Of a DNA stretch of 64,000 nucleotides, positions 1 to 8,804 are shown one piece after another (position 1 is the first letter of the stretch; every line of letters begins with the position of its first letter). A program made the translations under genes and the position numbers. This DNA comes from JAALLB01 sp017643495 (GTDB lineage Bacteria; Pseudomonadota; Alphaproteobacteria; Rhizobiales; Rhizobiaceae). A model generated the notes under the pieces. The model saw nothing but the letters and a program-made list of their open reading frames with translations. It searched no databases and was not told the origin of the DNA. The DNA is taken from NCBI GenBank assembly GCA_965216105.1, contig OZ244147.1, forward strand, positions 1,798,001 to 1,862,000. The letters run 5' to 3'.

Positions 1-1625
1 CATACAATCGGCTGGAAGTGAAGTTCCAGCAGGTTGTTCTTGATCGCGTGGGAAAGGTCATTTTCAAGCTGCAGCCTTTCCTGCAACGAGTTTTCCATTT
101 CCGGTGTGAAGTTCCGGTAACTGTTTTTACCTGCCGACTTTGCTTCGTAAAGTGCAAGGTCTGCAAGTTTCAGCAAGCGCTCGACGGAGGTTCCGTCTTT
201 TGGGAAGCGTGCAAAACCCAGGCTGGCACCAAAGCGCAGGATCTGGTTGTTGTAAACCAGATCCCTGGCAACTTCCCTGACGATGTTCTCTGCAAGATCC
301 TCAACGCCGCCAGGCAGGTCAGCACCTTTCACAATTACGACGAACTCGTCCCCGCCGTATCTGGCGCCAATTGCCCCATTGGGGAGAAGCTGTTTGAGAC
401 GTTCGGCAACTGAAGAGAGGATAAAATCTCCCGCCTCGTGTCCGAATGTATCGTTGACGCGCTTGAAATCATCGAGATCAAAGAAGACTACCGCACCGGT
501 TTCGTTGTCACCGGTGTTGTTCAGTACACGCTTTGCCTGCTGCATGAAGTAGCTTCGGTTGCAAAGGCCTGTGAGTTCGTCAAACCGTGCCAGTTCGTTG
601 ATGCGTGACTCGTACTGGATACGCTGGCTGACATCCTCGAAGACCAGAACGCAGCCGCCTTCATCCCGCAGCTTGATCGACAACTCGATGTAAAGGTCAC
701 CTGAAATCTTGAAAACCTTGTCCTGGCTGCGATGCCGCAAGCGTTTCAGAAGCGTGTGCTCAAGAATCCGGACCCGGTTGGAAGAAGGTTTGTGTGCGTC
801 CACCAGGCGGGCAATCTCTTCCAGTCCCTTGCTGTAACAGTTGATCTCGGGGGCGATGTTGAGAATGTCGCGTGCAGTCTGGTTGATAATCCTCAATTTC
901 ATGTCTTCATCAAACATGATGAGGCCGTGTGACATGCTTTCCAGTGCTTCGTTGAGCTGAATGCCAAACTCTTCCTTCTCGATATAGTGGCTTTCAACAT
1001 CCTTGAAGAATTTCCGTAACCGGGCGGACATGTCACGAATACTGGAGAACAACGGCAAAAAGAATGCGCTCAATATGATGCTGCGGAAATCTCCATAGGA
1101 GAAAATCCCGATCATTACCGGAATGCCGACCGCTGCAACCTGTATTGTCAGGATCTTGTCATTGGTGAAGTTTCTGCATATCAGGCTGAGAAGGTTGCCC
1201 ATTGTGATGGATATGCAAAGCAGGTGCACGAAGGGATCTGTGGTCAGATAGAGGCACAGGAAACACCACAGGCCGGTTGAAAACATGAAGATGGTTGAAA
1301 GCGAACTGTATCCGAATTGCCATCTTCTGTAGTTGTGCGACAGGCCGTCAACCAGTTTCTTGTGTGCCCGGATGTTCCATATATCAAGGAGAAGGACCGC
1401 TCCCATAACAATGGCGGCAGCCAGCAGGGCCGGTTCAAGCGTCAGGAAAAATGTAATCAGCGCGGCCGACGCTGCGCTGACCTTGCTGAAGAAAAAGGCC
1501 GTGTGGTCTTCATAATGATGCAGTTCACGCCGTCTTTGCACTACACCCGTCTTGATGGCGGAATAGCGCTCCAATGAGCGTGTTCTTAGGGCTGACAAAC
1601 TGGACACTGCGTTTTCCCGTGGCAT
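1..1625 (-). CDS. Membrane PAS-GGDEF-EAL protein (c-di-GMP turnover), 3' part cut by window edge
   Basis: Reading the minus strand from an ATG at 1625 gives at least 541 codons without a stop before base 1. The N-terminal third has several hydrophobic segments (membrane or sensory region). A PAS-like stretch follows, then a diguanylate cyclase domain with an intact GGDEF signature encoded around 342-356 (ARYGGDEFVV). The frame then enters a sequence typical of the start of an EAL phosphodiesterase domain (HFQPIV) just before the edge. GGDEF domains make c-di-GMP and EAL domains degrade it; which activity dominates cannot be told because the EAL catalytic part is missing here. The start at 1625 is the first in-frame ATG; there is no strong ribosome binding site, so a GTG at 1607 is possible. 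Confidence 0.85.
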   Translation of the reverse strand, partial: MPRENAVSSLSALRTRSLERYSAIKTGVVQRRRELHHYEDHTAFFFSKVSAASAALITFFLTLEPALLAAAIVMGAVLLLDIWNIRAHKKLVDGLSHNYRRWQFGYSSLSTIFMFSTGLWCFLCLYLTTDPFVHLLCISITMGNLLSLICRNFTNDKILTIQVAAVGIPVMIGIFSYGDFRSIILSAFFLPLFSSIRDMSARLRKFFKDVESHYIEKEEFGIQLNEALESMSHGLIMFDEDMKLRIINQTARDILNIAPEINCYSKGLEEIARLVDAHKPSSNRVRILEHTLLKRLRHRSQDKVFKISGDLYIELSIKLRDEGGCVLVFEDVSQRIQYESRINELARFDELTGLCNRSYFMQQAKRVLNNTGDNETGAVVFFDLDDFKRVNDTFGHEAGDFILSSVAERLKQLLPNGAIGARYGGDEFVVIVKGADLPGGVEDLAENIVREVARDLVYNNQILRFGASLGFARFPKDGTSVERLLKLADLALYEAKSAGKNSYRNFTPEMENSLQERLQLENDLSHAIKNNLLELHFQPIV

Positions 1626-1820
1626 GACCGGGTAATTGATACAGAAAAAGCGTTTCCAGAATGTTTATGAATACCATTCGAGAGGGGTGGAAAACCGGCA
1701 AATCCGTTTTTATCGGGAGCGGCAAATGCAGGCTTCCCCAAAATTTGATCAATCTTAAAGCCCGGTTAATTTTTTTTGGGCATTGTTACTGAAAATGTTC
1801 AGAATTTAGGGGGAGTAAAC

Positions 1821-2069
1821 ATGCGGATTATCGGGTATTCGATCCTGGCAATGGGTGTGGCAGTGGCCTGGCAAGTCAAGTCTGCAGGTGACCCCGGTTC
1901 AGCAGACGAAATGGCTGAAGCATCGAATGGTCAGGGCATTGACCGGATGATTGTCGGGACAACCGTGTCACAGGATCATATTGAAGGTTGGGAAAAGCGC
2001 CACAAGGTCAACAGGATTTGTGACGGATGCCAGGAATACGAGCAACCTTATCCGGGTGATCTGGACTGA
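1821..2069 (+). CDS. Small membrane-anchored or exported protein with CxxC motif, unknown function
   Basis: An 82-residue protein. The start is chosen at the ATG preceded by GGGGGAG, not the upstream in-frame start at 1776. The first ~20 residues are hydrophobic (IGYSILAMGVAVAWQV), fitting an uncleaved anchor or signal sequence, and the rest is hydrophilic with a C-terminal CDGC motif. No family is recognised. Its TGA stop (2067-2069) lies directly against the stop of the convergent phosphoesterase gene (TGATCA), so the genes end back to back with no room for a terminator. The CxxC pair could bind metal or form a disulfide; this is only a guess. A strong ribosome binding site and the exact fit between neighbours make it likely to be real. 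Confidence 0.55.
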   Translation: MRIIGYSILAMGVAVAWQVKSAGDPGSADEMAEASNGQGIDRMIVGTTVSQDHIEGWEKRHKVNRICDGCQEYEQPYPGDLD

Positions 2070-2987
2070 TCATTCTGCTGCAGAAGAACTGCTTACATCA
2101 GGGGGTGATGCCGGTTCTGCCGGTGCATGTCCGGTTTTACGGCAAAACCTGAATGTCGTTTCTTCCAGCGCCCGCCCGCCAGCATTCTTTTCAACTTCTG
2201 GCAAAATGTCATGGCTTGGCCAAAGGCCATCAGCCAGGCATTGCGCGTAGCCGGTTGGCAAGCCGTTTTTCTCCATCGAGCTGATAGCCGCGGGATGGTC
2301 ATATGACAAAGGCAAGAGCCTCGTTACCAACTCGTCTTCCTGTTGTTCGATAATGCCGTACCAGACGCGCGATGTACCGTCATTGGCAGGCATTCCGGCT
2401 GCGCCCGTGTTGATCCAGCATTTTCCGCTGGTATTAGTGGCGAACGGAATGCCGGAATGGCCTGTGACATAGCCGTCATACGGTTCGTCGAGTGGCCGGT
2501 ATTTTCCAGTTGCGAAATCAGAGGCGAAAGCGAACCGGTTGATGCTGTCCGGCGTGGCATGGGTGCAAAGCAGGCGGAATTTTCCAATCACCACCACGAG
2601 CGAGCGGGGCAGGGAGGCCATCCATTGCCTGACGTAAGCAGAAATGTGGGCCCTGCAATACCCGAACCATTGCACGGAGAGCAGGTCGCAAGCTGACCCC
2701 TCTTCAAACCCGCACCCGCAATCCGCGCTGTCATTGGCCAGAGCTTCTTCACAATTGCCCATGATTGCCGGGATTCCGGCATCGATGATCAACCGGGCAG
2801 TGGCTTCGGGGTCTGCACAATAGGCAACGCTGTCTCCGGTGAAAATAATCTCCTGCGGGCTGAACCCCAAATGATACGCCTGCTCAAGCATCGCCCTGGT
2901 TGCCTGCAGGTTGCCATAGGTTCCGCCAAACACGAATGCCCTTGAAAGCCGATGGGTGTGCATTGAGCCCAAACTTGCTGTTTCCAC
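2070..2987 (-). CDS. Metallophosphoesterase-fold protein with degenerate first metal motif and cysteine cluster
   Basis: A 305-residue protein with the layout of the calcineurin-like phosphoesterase family: GD at 51-52, GN at 77-78 followed by Cys-Glu, and a later GHS motif. The first motif, normally D-x-H-G-N, reads GGTYGN (21-26), so the first metal-binding Asp and His are absent. Cysteines at 57, 79, 90, 92, 100 and 111 surround the GNCE and CGCGF motifs and suggest a different metal or cluster. The start is a GTG with AGGGG about 9 bases upstream; an ATG at 2963 is an alternative. It is divergent from trmJ. I recall this as a recurring uncharacterised branch of the family rather than a decayed gene, but this is from memory. 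Ordinary phosphatase activity should not be assumed. Confidence 0.75.
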   Translation of the reverse strand: METASLGSMHTHRLSRAFVFGGTYGNLQATRAMLEQAYHLGFSPQEIIFTGDSVAYCADPEATARLIIDAGIPAIMGNCEEALANDSADCGCGFEEGSACDLLSVQWFGYCRAHISAYVRQWMASLPRSLVVVIGKFRLLCTHATPDSINRFAFASDFATGKYRPLDEPYDGYVTGHSGIPFATNTSGKCWINTGAAGMPANDGTSRVWYGIIEQQEDELVTRLLPLSYDHPAAISSMEKNGLPTGYAQCLADGLWPSHDILPEVEKNAGGRALEETTFRFCRKTGHAPAEPASPPDVSSSSAAE

Positions 2988-3047
2988 CTTGATAAACCCC
3001 TGCTAGGAGACACGCGTTTAGAATGCGCCAACGGAACGGTTTCATCA

Positions 3048-3842
3048 ATGTCGGGAACTGACAAAACAAAAGAGATGCTTACGGGCGGGCCGGTCATCAT
3101 ACTGGTTGAGCCGCAACTGGGTGAAAACATCGGCATGGTTGCCCGGGCAATGGCCAATTTCGGTTTGAGCGAACTGCGGCTGGTAAACCCGCGGGACGGA
3201 TGGCCCAGTGAGAAGGCAAAGGCTGCCGCCAGCCGGGCTGATCACGTGATCGACCAGACACGGGTTTACGAAACGATCCAGGAAGCTGTGGGCGATCTCA
3301 ACCATGTGATGGCTACAACAGCCCGGCAACGGGAGATGGTAAAGCCCGTTCTTGCGCCCGATACCGCCTGTGAGCACGCAAAGGGGCTGATTGGGACCGG
3401 GCAAAGCGTCGGCATTCTTTTCGGCAGGGAGCGCTGGGGATTGAACAACGAGGAAGTTGCCCTTGCAGACGAAATTGTGACCTTTCCGGTCAATCCGGCA
3501 TTTGCCTCTCTCAACATAGCCCAGGCTGTTTTGCTGATGTCATATGAATGGATGCGAACATCCATTGAGAAGGGGGAAACCGTATTCCAAAGCCCGGACG
3601 TTACTCCTGCCAGCAGGGAGTCACTGATTCGGCTGACAGACCATCTGGAGAGCGCCCTGGATGATGCCCATTATTTTTATCCTCCGGAAATGAAGGAAAC
3701 CCTGGTTCTTAATATCCGCAACATATTTACCCACGCGCAACTGAATGAACCGGCGATCCAGACACTAAGGGGAGTGATTGCGGCCCTTGAGCGCCGGTGG
3801 ATGAAGGGCAGAAGCGGGGCTGACACCCAAAAGGACAAGTGA
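3048..3842 (+). CDS. trmJ: tRNA (cytidine/uridine-2'-O-)-methyltransferase, TrmJ type
   Basis: A 264-residue SpoU-type SPOUT methyltransferase. The three family motifs are visible: NIGMVARAMANFG near residue 28, GILFGRERWGLNNEE around 125-138 and SLNIAQAV around 155, which form the trefoil knot that binds S-adenosylmethionine. TrmJ methylates the ribose of nucleotide 32 in the anticodon loop of several tRNAs. The length fits the family. The C-terminal ~80 residues form the helical extension seen in bacterial TrmJ. It is transcribed alone, divergent from the phosphoesterase gene and followed by a terminator-like hairpin. The start has only a distant purine stretch (GGAACGG), so it is supported mainly by protein length. 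Confidence 0.88.
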   Translation: MSGTDKTKEMLTGGPVIILVEPQLGENIGMVARAMANFGLSELRLVNPRDGWPSEKAKAAASRADHVIDQTRVYETIQEAVGDLNHVMATTARQREMVKPVLAPDTACEHAKGLIGTGQSVGILFGRERWGLNNEEVALADEIVTFPVNPAFASLNIAQAVLLMSYEWMRTSIEKGETVFQSPDVTPASRESLIRLTDHLESALDDAHYFYPPEMKETLVLNIRNIFTHAQLNEPAIQTLRGVIAALERRWMKGRSGADTQKDK

Positions 3843-3847
3843 ACGCA

Positions 3848-3897
3848 CCGGGTTTCTAACAAGAACTGCCAGAAACCCGGGGATATTCTTGTTGTTT
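3848..3897 (+). terminator. Probable terminator after trmJ
   Basis: CCGGGTTTCT (3848-3857) and AGAAACCCGG (3871-3880) form a perfect 10-bp stem with a 13-base loop. A T-rich stretch follows (TTCTTGTTGTTTTT). It lies just after the trmJ stop, before the PAP2 gene. Confidence 0.6.
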
Positions 3898-4029
3898 TTC
3901 CTGTGGAACAAAATTGTCACATATCTGAATGCATCTGCTGCTATCCGGCTCACAGACTTGCTTTTCACGACACCATCCGGCAGAACGTCTATGGGTATAC
4001 GAATTCCGGAATACGCACTCAGGGGAATC

Positions 4030-4890
4030 ATGCTTCTAAATTCCTGGATACGGTCCATGCGGGACTATTACCGTTTTGTAGACCGCCGAAAGGTGACGAA
4101 GGCACACGGAGTGATTCCGGATGCAAAGCTTTTTGCTGCTGTTTTGCTTACCATAGCCGTGGCGATCTCGTTCGCCTATCTGGTTCTTGATCCCAGGTTT
4201 GATGATTTCTACTATGGCGAAACCGGCATTCTGAATAGGTGGTTCACGCTTACGACAGATATCGGAAAGTCACACTGGCTGATTATCGGTACAGGCAGCA
4301 TCGTTCTGTTCATGTCTGCATATCGTGATGACCGGCTGAGCGTACCCCACATGGTTCAGTGGCATCATGTTTTCCTACATTTCTATTTTGCCTTGACGAC
4401 AATCGTTTTCAGCGGACTGATCGCAATCGTCCTCAAAAACCTGATCGGGCGGGCTCGTCCGGCACTGTTTGACGGCAGTTCCTACTGGATGTCCGTGCCT
4501 TTCGGAGATTCCTATACATTTGCGAGCTTCCCTTCCGGGCACTCAACAACAATCGGTGCACTCGCGGCGATAATCTATCTGCTGTTGCCCAGATTCAGGG
4601 TAGCGGTTTTTGCCCTGGCCCTTTGGGTTGGTGCAAGCAGGGTTGGCGTTGGGGCCCATTACCCGAGTGACGTCATTGCCGGACTTGCTGTGGGCATTCT
4701 CTTTACATGGCTTTATGCGCGTGCATTTGCGCGCAAGCGTTTGCTGTTTGAATTTTCCGAAACCGGGTCCTTGCGCCTGCGCAACCTGGCCAGCAAGCGT
4801 GCCCGCAGGAAAGCGCGCCGGCGGGCGATGGCTTCAGGAAAACCTGCCTATGCAGCCCTGTTTGCCAACCGCTTTTCCAGTCGCGCCTGA
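4030..4890 (+). CDS. PAP2-family membrane phosphatase
   Basis: A 286-residue integral membrane protein of the type 2 phosphatidic acid phosphatase superfamily. All three catalytic signatures are present: K136-x6-R143-P144 (KNLIGRARP), PSGH at 168-171 and SR-x5-H-x3-D (S203, R204, H210, D214). Such enzymes remove phosphate from lipid phosphates such as phosphatidate, undecaprenyl pyrophosphate or lipid A; the substrate cannot be decided here. Five to six hydrophobic segments surround the motifs and the C-terminus is very basic. The frame is open from 3889, but the ATG at 4030 has AGGGGA upstream and is preferred. murI begins 9 bases after its stop, suggesting co-transcription and hinting at an envelope role. 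Confidence 0.85.
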   Translation: MLLNSWIRSMRDYYRFVDRRKVTKAHGVIPDAKLFAAVLLTIAVAISFAYLVLDPRFDDFYYGETGILNRWFTLTTDIGKSHWLIIGTGSIVLFMSAYRDDRLSVPHMVQWHHVFLHFYFALTTIVFSGLIAIVLKNLIGRARPALFDGSSYWMSVPFGDSYTFASFPSGHSTTIGALAAIIYLLLPRFRVAVFALALWVGASRVGVGAHYPSDVIAGLAVGILFTWLYARAFARKRLLFEFSETGSLRLRNLASKRARRKARRRAMASGKPAYAALFANRFSSRA

Positions 4891-4899
4891 CGGGACGAC

Positions 4900-5703
4900 G
4901 TGAACCCTTTGCGAATACTGATATTCGATTCCGGCATTGGCGGGCTGACCGTGTTGCGTGAGGCACGCGTGCTGCTTCCTCAGATGCAGTTTGTATACGT
5001 GGCCGACGATGCGGCCTTTCCCTATGGTGCGTGGGACGAAAACGAGCTTACGGCCAGGATGGTAACGCTGTTTGGTGACCTTATTGCCAAATGGGAACCG
5101 GAACTGGTTGTCATTGCCTGCAATACCGCATCAACGATAGGCATAGGCGCGTTGCGTGAGGCATTTCCCTCAACCGGCTTTGTCGGAACGGTTCCTGCTA
5201 TCAAGCCGGCCGCGGAGCGAACCCGCTCGGGCCTGGTATCCGTGCTGGCTACTCCCGGAACGGTCAAACGGCAATATACCCGTGACCTGATTACTTCATA
5301 TGCTTCCAAATGTGAGGTGAACCTTGTCGGCAGTACCGGACTTGCTGCCCTTGCCGAGCGTTACATGCGGGGCGGGTTTACTGATGAAGCGGCCGTTGCA
5401 GCGGAAATAGCTCCCTGTTTTGTCGAACACGAGGGAAAGCGTACGGATATTGTGGTTCTTGCGTGTACCCATTACCCGTTTCTTGCAAACCGGATGCGTA
5501 AAATGGCGCCCTGGCCTGTGGACTGGATTGATACATCCGAAGCGATTGCAAGAAGGGCACTCAACCTTCTCGAGCAGGGGGATCAGGACATTGCGGCAAT
5601 GGAACCCTTCACAGGGCGCAGCTATGCGCAGTTTACCAGCGGCACAATTGATCCGGCCAGTCGCCAGTTGATTGCCGGTTTTGGTTTGCGTCCGGTTGAA
5701 TAA
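4900..5703 (+). CDS. murI: Glutamate racemase
   Basis: A 267-residue protein matching MurI in length and motifs. The N-terminal FDSGIGGLTVL, the first catalytic cysteine in ACNTAS (C74) and the second in LACTHYPF (C189, followed by T190 and H191) are intact. The enzyme interconverts L- and D-glutamate in the cytoplasm to supply D-Glu for peptidoglycan. It starts with GTG, has GGGAC upstream, and follows the PAP2 gene by 9 bases. A good terminator lies about 85 bases after the stop. Confidence 0.93.
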   Translation: MNPLRILIFDSGIGGLTVLREARVLLPQMQFVYVADDAAFPYGAWDENELTARMVTLFGDLIAKWEPELVVIACNTASTIGIGALREAFPSTGFVGTVPAIKPAAERTRSGLVSVLATPGTVKRQYTRDLITSYASKCEVNLVGSTGLAALAERYMRGGFTDEAAVAAEIAPCFVEHEGKRTDIVVLACTHYPFLANRMRKMAPWPVDWIDTSEAIARRALNLLEQGDQDIAAMEPFTGRSYAQFTSGTIDPASRQLIAGFGLRPVE

Positions 5704-5788
5704 GCCTGCCGGCAGTCACTCCTGTTTCATTTGCATGTGTGCCTGTACTTGCTTGACTTGCGCCCGGTTTTTGCTTATCCAGCACCTG

Positions 5789-5819
5789 CCGCGCAGCCAT
5801 TTCGGCTTGCGCGGTTTTT
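5789..5819 (+). terminator. Rho-independent terminator between murI and rpsD
   Basis: CCGCGCAGCC (5789-5798) pairs with GGCTTGCGCGG (5804-5814) with one bulged base and a five-base loop, followed directly by TTTTT. It most likely ends murI transcription. If rpsD is transcribed from further upstream it could act as an attenuator in the rpsD leader. Confidence 0.75.
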
Positions 5820-5969
5820 AACGTATCCCGTGAACCGGTTGCAAAACGTGCGCAGCCTGTTCTGTCGGCAGTTATCAATGAACTGCAGAGGAGGGTACGT
5901 TTCCTGCCTTTTCGCAATGTTGCGGGAAGGGTGATGTTGAACATGCATTGTACATGACAAGGAAATGTA

Positions 5970-6587
5970 ATGAGCAAGCGTACTTCTACCAAATACAAGA
6001 TTGACCGCCGTCTTGGCGAAAACATCTGGGGCCGTCCCAAGTCTCCTGTAAACCGCCGCGAATATGGCCCGGGTGAACACGGCCAGCGTCGCCGCAGCAA
6101 GCCTTCCGACTTCGGTATCCAGCTTCGTGCAAAACAGAAGCTGAAAGGCTATTACGGCAATATTTCGGAAAAACAGTTCCGCAAGGTCTATAATGAAGCT
6201 ACCCGCCAAAAGGGCGATACTTCTGAAAACCTGATCGGCCTGCTCGAAAGCCGGCTCGATGCGATTGTTTATCGTGCCAAGCTGGTTCCCACTGTCTTCG
6301 CAGCACGCCAGTTCATCAACCACGGTCATGTCAAGGTGAACGGCCAGAAGGTTGATATTCCGTCCTATCGTTGTAATCCGGGTGATGTGATCGAAGTCCG
6401 TGACCGCTCCAAGCAGCTTGCCATCGTGTTGGAAGCTGTTCAGCTTGCCGAGCGCGATGTTCCCGAATACATCGAAGCTGATCACAGCAAAATGACTGTT
6501 ACCTATGTGCGCAAGCCTGCGTTTGCAGATGTACCGTATCCGGTTCATATGGAACCGAATCTCGTGGTCGAGTTTTATTCCCGATAA
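5970..6587 (+). CDS. rpsD: 30S ribosomal protein S4
   Basis: A 205-residue S4 protein. The N-terminus (SKRTSTKYKIDRRLGENIWG) and the S4 RNA-binding domain (residues ~93-155, with FINHGHVKVNG) are clear, and the C-terminus ends VVEFYSR as expected. S4 binds 16S rRNA first during 30S assembly and often represses its own operon by translational control. Here it is a single-gene unit, as in many alphaproteobacteria, not in the alpha operon with rpsK and rpoA. AAGGAAATGTA precedes the ATG. A strong terminator follows the stop. The leader between 5820 and 5969 is long enough for a control structure, but none can be assigned by eye. Confidence 0.97.
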   Translation: MSKRTSTKYKIDRRLGENIWGRPKSPVNRREYGPGEHGQRRRSKPSDFGIQLRAKQKLKGYYGNISEKQFRKVYNEATRQKGDTSENLIGLLESRLDAIVYRAKLVPTVFAARQFINHGHVKVNGQKVDIPSYRCNPGDVIEVRDRSKQLAIVLEAVQLAERDVPEYIEADHSKMTVTYVRKPAFADVPYPVHMEPNLVVEFYSR

Positions 6588-6614
6588 TCGCTCACGCAAC
6601 AAATTGTTATTCAG

Positions 6615-6646
6615 ACCGGCAGGTGTCCAGCCTGCCGGTTTTTTTT
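6615..6646 (+). terminator. Rho-independent terminator of rpsD
   Basis: ACCGGCAGG (6615-6623) and CCTGCCGGT (6631-6639) make a perfect 9-bp stem with a seven-base loop, followed by an eight-T run. Confidence 0.9.
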
Positions 6647-6809
6647 ATGGACTGGAGAATTTGCCTGTTATTCCGGTAGGTTCCGCCGGGTGTGCGATTT
6701 CTATCACATCTGATGACAATCCGACCAGGCGGCCTTGTGGAATCTGTGATTTCCATACGGTTTCGCGTATGATGCGCAAAATCCGAATGATGTGGCGGAA
6801 GGTTTCAAT

Positions 6810-8720
6810 ATGAAGATGCGTATTCTTCTAAGCGCGTTGCTTGCCGGTTCAGTGCTGGCAACCCCGGCAATTGCCGAGCAGCGCAAGACATTGCTGGATA
6901 TCCTGTTTCCAAGGGCATACAAAGAGCGTGTCACAGAACAGCGTCGTGCCCGGGAATTGCGGGAGCAAGAGCGCCGTGCCGCGGCACTGAAAAGCCTGCC
7001 AAAGGTCAGCACAAGCAAGAATTATGCGTACAAGGTCGCCAAGCGATCCGCCATTACGCTGAAGCCGCTTGCAGTAGAGCTTGCATCCGCCGAGATCGAG
7101 ATCAATGAAGGGTCTCCAGCAGAGCAGGGGCTCTCAACAACCATTGAGCAGCCGAATGTTACGGCACTCACAAAGGACCTGTCGGTTGCCCGCGAGCTTG
7201 AGCTTGCCACAGAAAGCCATCTGGCAAGTGTGATCTCCGATCATTACAACAAATACCAGGATTATATCTGGGTAACCGAAGACGGACAGTGGAATGCCAA
7301 GGCCCGCTCGGTAATGAAAGTTCTCGCCAGGGCTGATGAATACGGACTGCATCCTTCCGATTACGAAGTTGAAACAGTCTCGGTTGAAGAAGCTGCAAGT
7401 GATGAAGCCAAGGCTTCTGCACGCATTGTCAGGGAAATTTCGCTTACCAATGCAGCCTTGCGTTATGCAATGGACGCTTCCTTTGGTTCCATCAATCCGA
7501 ACCTGTTGAGCGGATATCATGATTTTCCGGAGCGAAATGATCGTGCCGCAGCCATGTTGGCGAAGATTTTTTCGAAGGCATTGCCGGCAAACACGCTGGA
7601 GACATTCCATCCGGACAATGAAAAGTTCCTTGCTCTCAAGCAGGAGCTTGTGGCGCTGAACAGTGACAATGACGACGTTATCGAGCTGGAACGGAACATT
7701 CTTCTGCGTCCCGGCAAAAGCCATCCGGAGCTTCCGAAGATTGTTGCAGCCATAAAGCAGCGCGCGTCAGAAGACCTGCTTGAAACGCATGCTGAAACAC
7801 TGGCCGCTTACCTGGGTGACGAGCTTTATTCGAAGGAACTTTCTGCACTGGTCAAGGGATACCAGAAAGAGGCCGGGCTTGGCGCTGACGGCATTATCGG
7901 CAAGAACACGATTTCACGGCTGGCAGGTATTTCATCAGCTTCCAAGATTGAACGGGTTCAGTTGGCGATGGAACGCCTGCGCTGGCTTCCGCACCAGTTG
8001 GGCAATCGCCATGTATTCATCAACCAGCCGGAATACCGTGCCCGTTATATCGAGGGAGGAAATGAAAAACTCTCGATGAGGGTTGTGGTCGGCAAGAAAT
8101 CAAACCAGACGAACTTCTTTTACGACGAAATCGAGCACATTGAGTACAATCCATACTGGAATGTGCCGCGTTCGATCATCGTCAATGAATTCCTGCCAAA
8201 ATCACTTGGCAATCCGGGCTATCTGGACCAGAGCGGTTATGAGGTCAGAACCTGGGGAGGGCAGGCAATGTCATCCAGTTCGGTTAACTGGTATGAGGTT
8301 GGCCGAAATCCGAAGTTTGCCGTACGCCAGCCTCCTGGGCCGCGCAATGCACTTGGCGAACTCAAGATCATGTTCCCCAACAAGCATTCTATCTACATGC
8401 ATGACACGCCTGCCAAGCGCCTGTTCAAAAAGGATAACCGGGCATTCAGCCACGGCTGTATCCGCCTGCATGACCCACGGGCAATGGCGGCAGCCGTCAT
8501 GGGCAGCAGCCGCAAGCATATCGCCAACCAGGTGGCTCAAGGCAAGAACCTGACCGAGAAGCTGCCGGTAAAGGTGCCGGTCTATGTTTCGTATTTTACC
8601 GCATGGCCACAGGCTGACGGTTCCGTGAAATATTTCGCCGACATGTATGGGCGTGATACGCATCTGATGAAAGCAATTGATGCGACCAGAAAGGCCCGTG
8701 TCAAAGGGGTCAGTTCCTGA
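6810..8720 (+). CDS. L,D-transpeptidase of the YcbB type with peptidoglycan-binding domain
   Basis: A 636-residue exported enzyme. The start is the ATG at 6810 (AAGG nearby), which places a signal peptide at the N-terminus (MRILLSALLAGSVLATPAIA). Low-complexity charged sequence follows, then a long scaffold region, a peptidoglycan-binding domain (YQKEAGLGADGIIGKNTISRL, ~residues 350-372) and a YkuD catalytic domain. The catalytic motif SHGCIRLHD contains Cys550. L,D-transpeptidases make 3-3 cross-links in peptidoglycan or attach proteins to it in the periplasm. The large size with a PG-binding domain before the YkuD domain matches YcbB/LdtD. The gene stands alone and ends at a bidirectional terminator. 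Confidence 0.9.
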   Translation: MKMRILLSALLAGSVLATPAIAEQRKTLLDILFPRAYKERVTEQRRARELREQERRAAALKSLPKVSTSKNYAYKVAKRSAITLKPLAVELASAEIEINEGSPAEQGLSTTIEQPNVTALTKDLSVARELELATESHLASVISDHYNKYQDYIWVTEDGQWNAKARSVMKVLARADEYGLHPSDYEVETVSVEEAASDEAKASARIVREISLTNAALRYAMDASFGSINPNLLSGYHDFPERNDRAAAMLAKIFSKALPANTLETFHPDNEKFLALKQELVALNSDNDDVIELERNILLRPGKSHPELPKIVAAIKQRASEDLLETHAETLAAYLGDELYSKELSALVKGYQKEAGLGADGIIGKNTISRLAGISSASKIERVQLAMERLRWLPHQLGNRHVFINQPEYRARYIEGGNEKLSMRVVVGKKSNQTNFFYDEIEHIEYNPYWNVPRSIIVNEFLPKSLGNPGYLDQSGYEVRTWGGQAMSSSSVNWYEVGRNPKFAVRQPPGPRNALGELKIMFPNKHSIYMHDTPAKRLFKKDNRAFSHGCIRLHDPRAMAAAVMGSSRKHIANQVAQGKNLTEKLPVKVPVYVSYFTAWPQADGSVKYFADMYGRDTHLMKAIDATRKARVKGVSS

Positions 8721-8745
8721 TCAATTCGGTCATTCAAGGGATGTA

Positions 8746-8773
8746 AAAAGGCAGTCTCATCAGACTGCCTTTT
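8746..8773. terminator. Bidirectional terminator between the L,D-transpeptidase and the secreted protein gene
   Basis: AAAAGGCAGTCT (8746-8757) and AGACTGCCTTTT (8762-8773) form a perfect 12-bp stem with a four-base loop. Because of the A and T runs at its edges it can act for both convergent genes. Confidence 0.9.
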
Positions 8774-8804
8774 GATTTGCCGGAATTTCAGAAAGACGCC
8801 GAAC

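Noticed and set aside
5753..5780. TTGACT with a weak TTATCC 16 bases on, as a promoter for rpsD
   Set aside because: A good terminator (5789-5819) lies just downstream, and the -10 match is poor.
5775..6602. A 275-codon minus-strand open frame opposite rpsD
   Set aside because: It is the mirror of the rpsD codon pattern; rpsD is certain and the antisense product has no family features or ribosome binding site.
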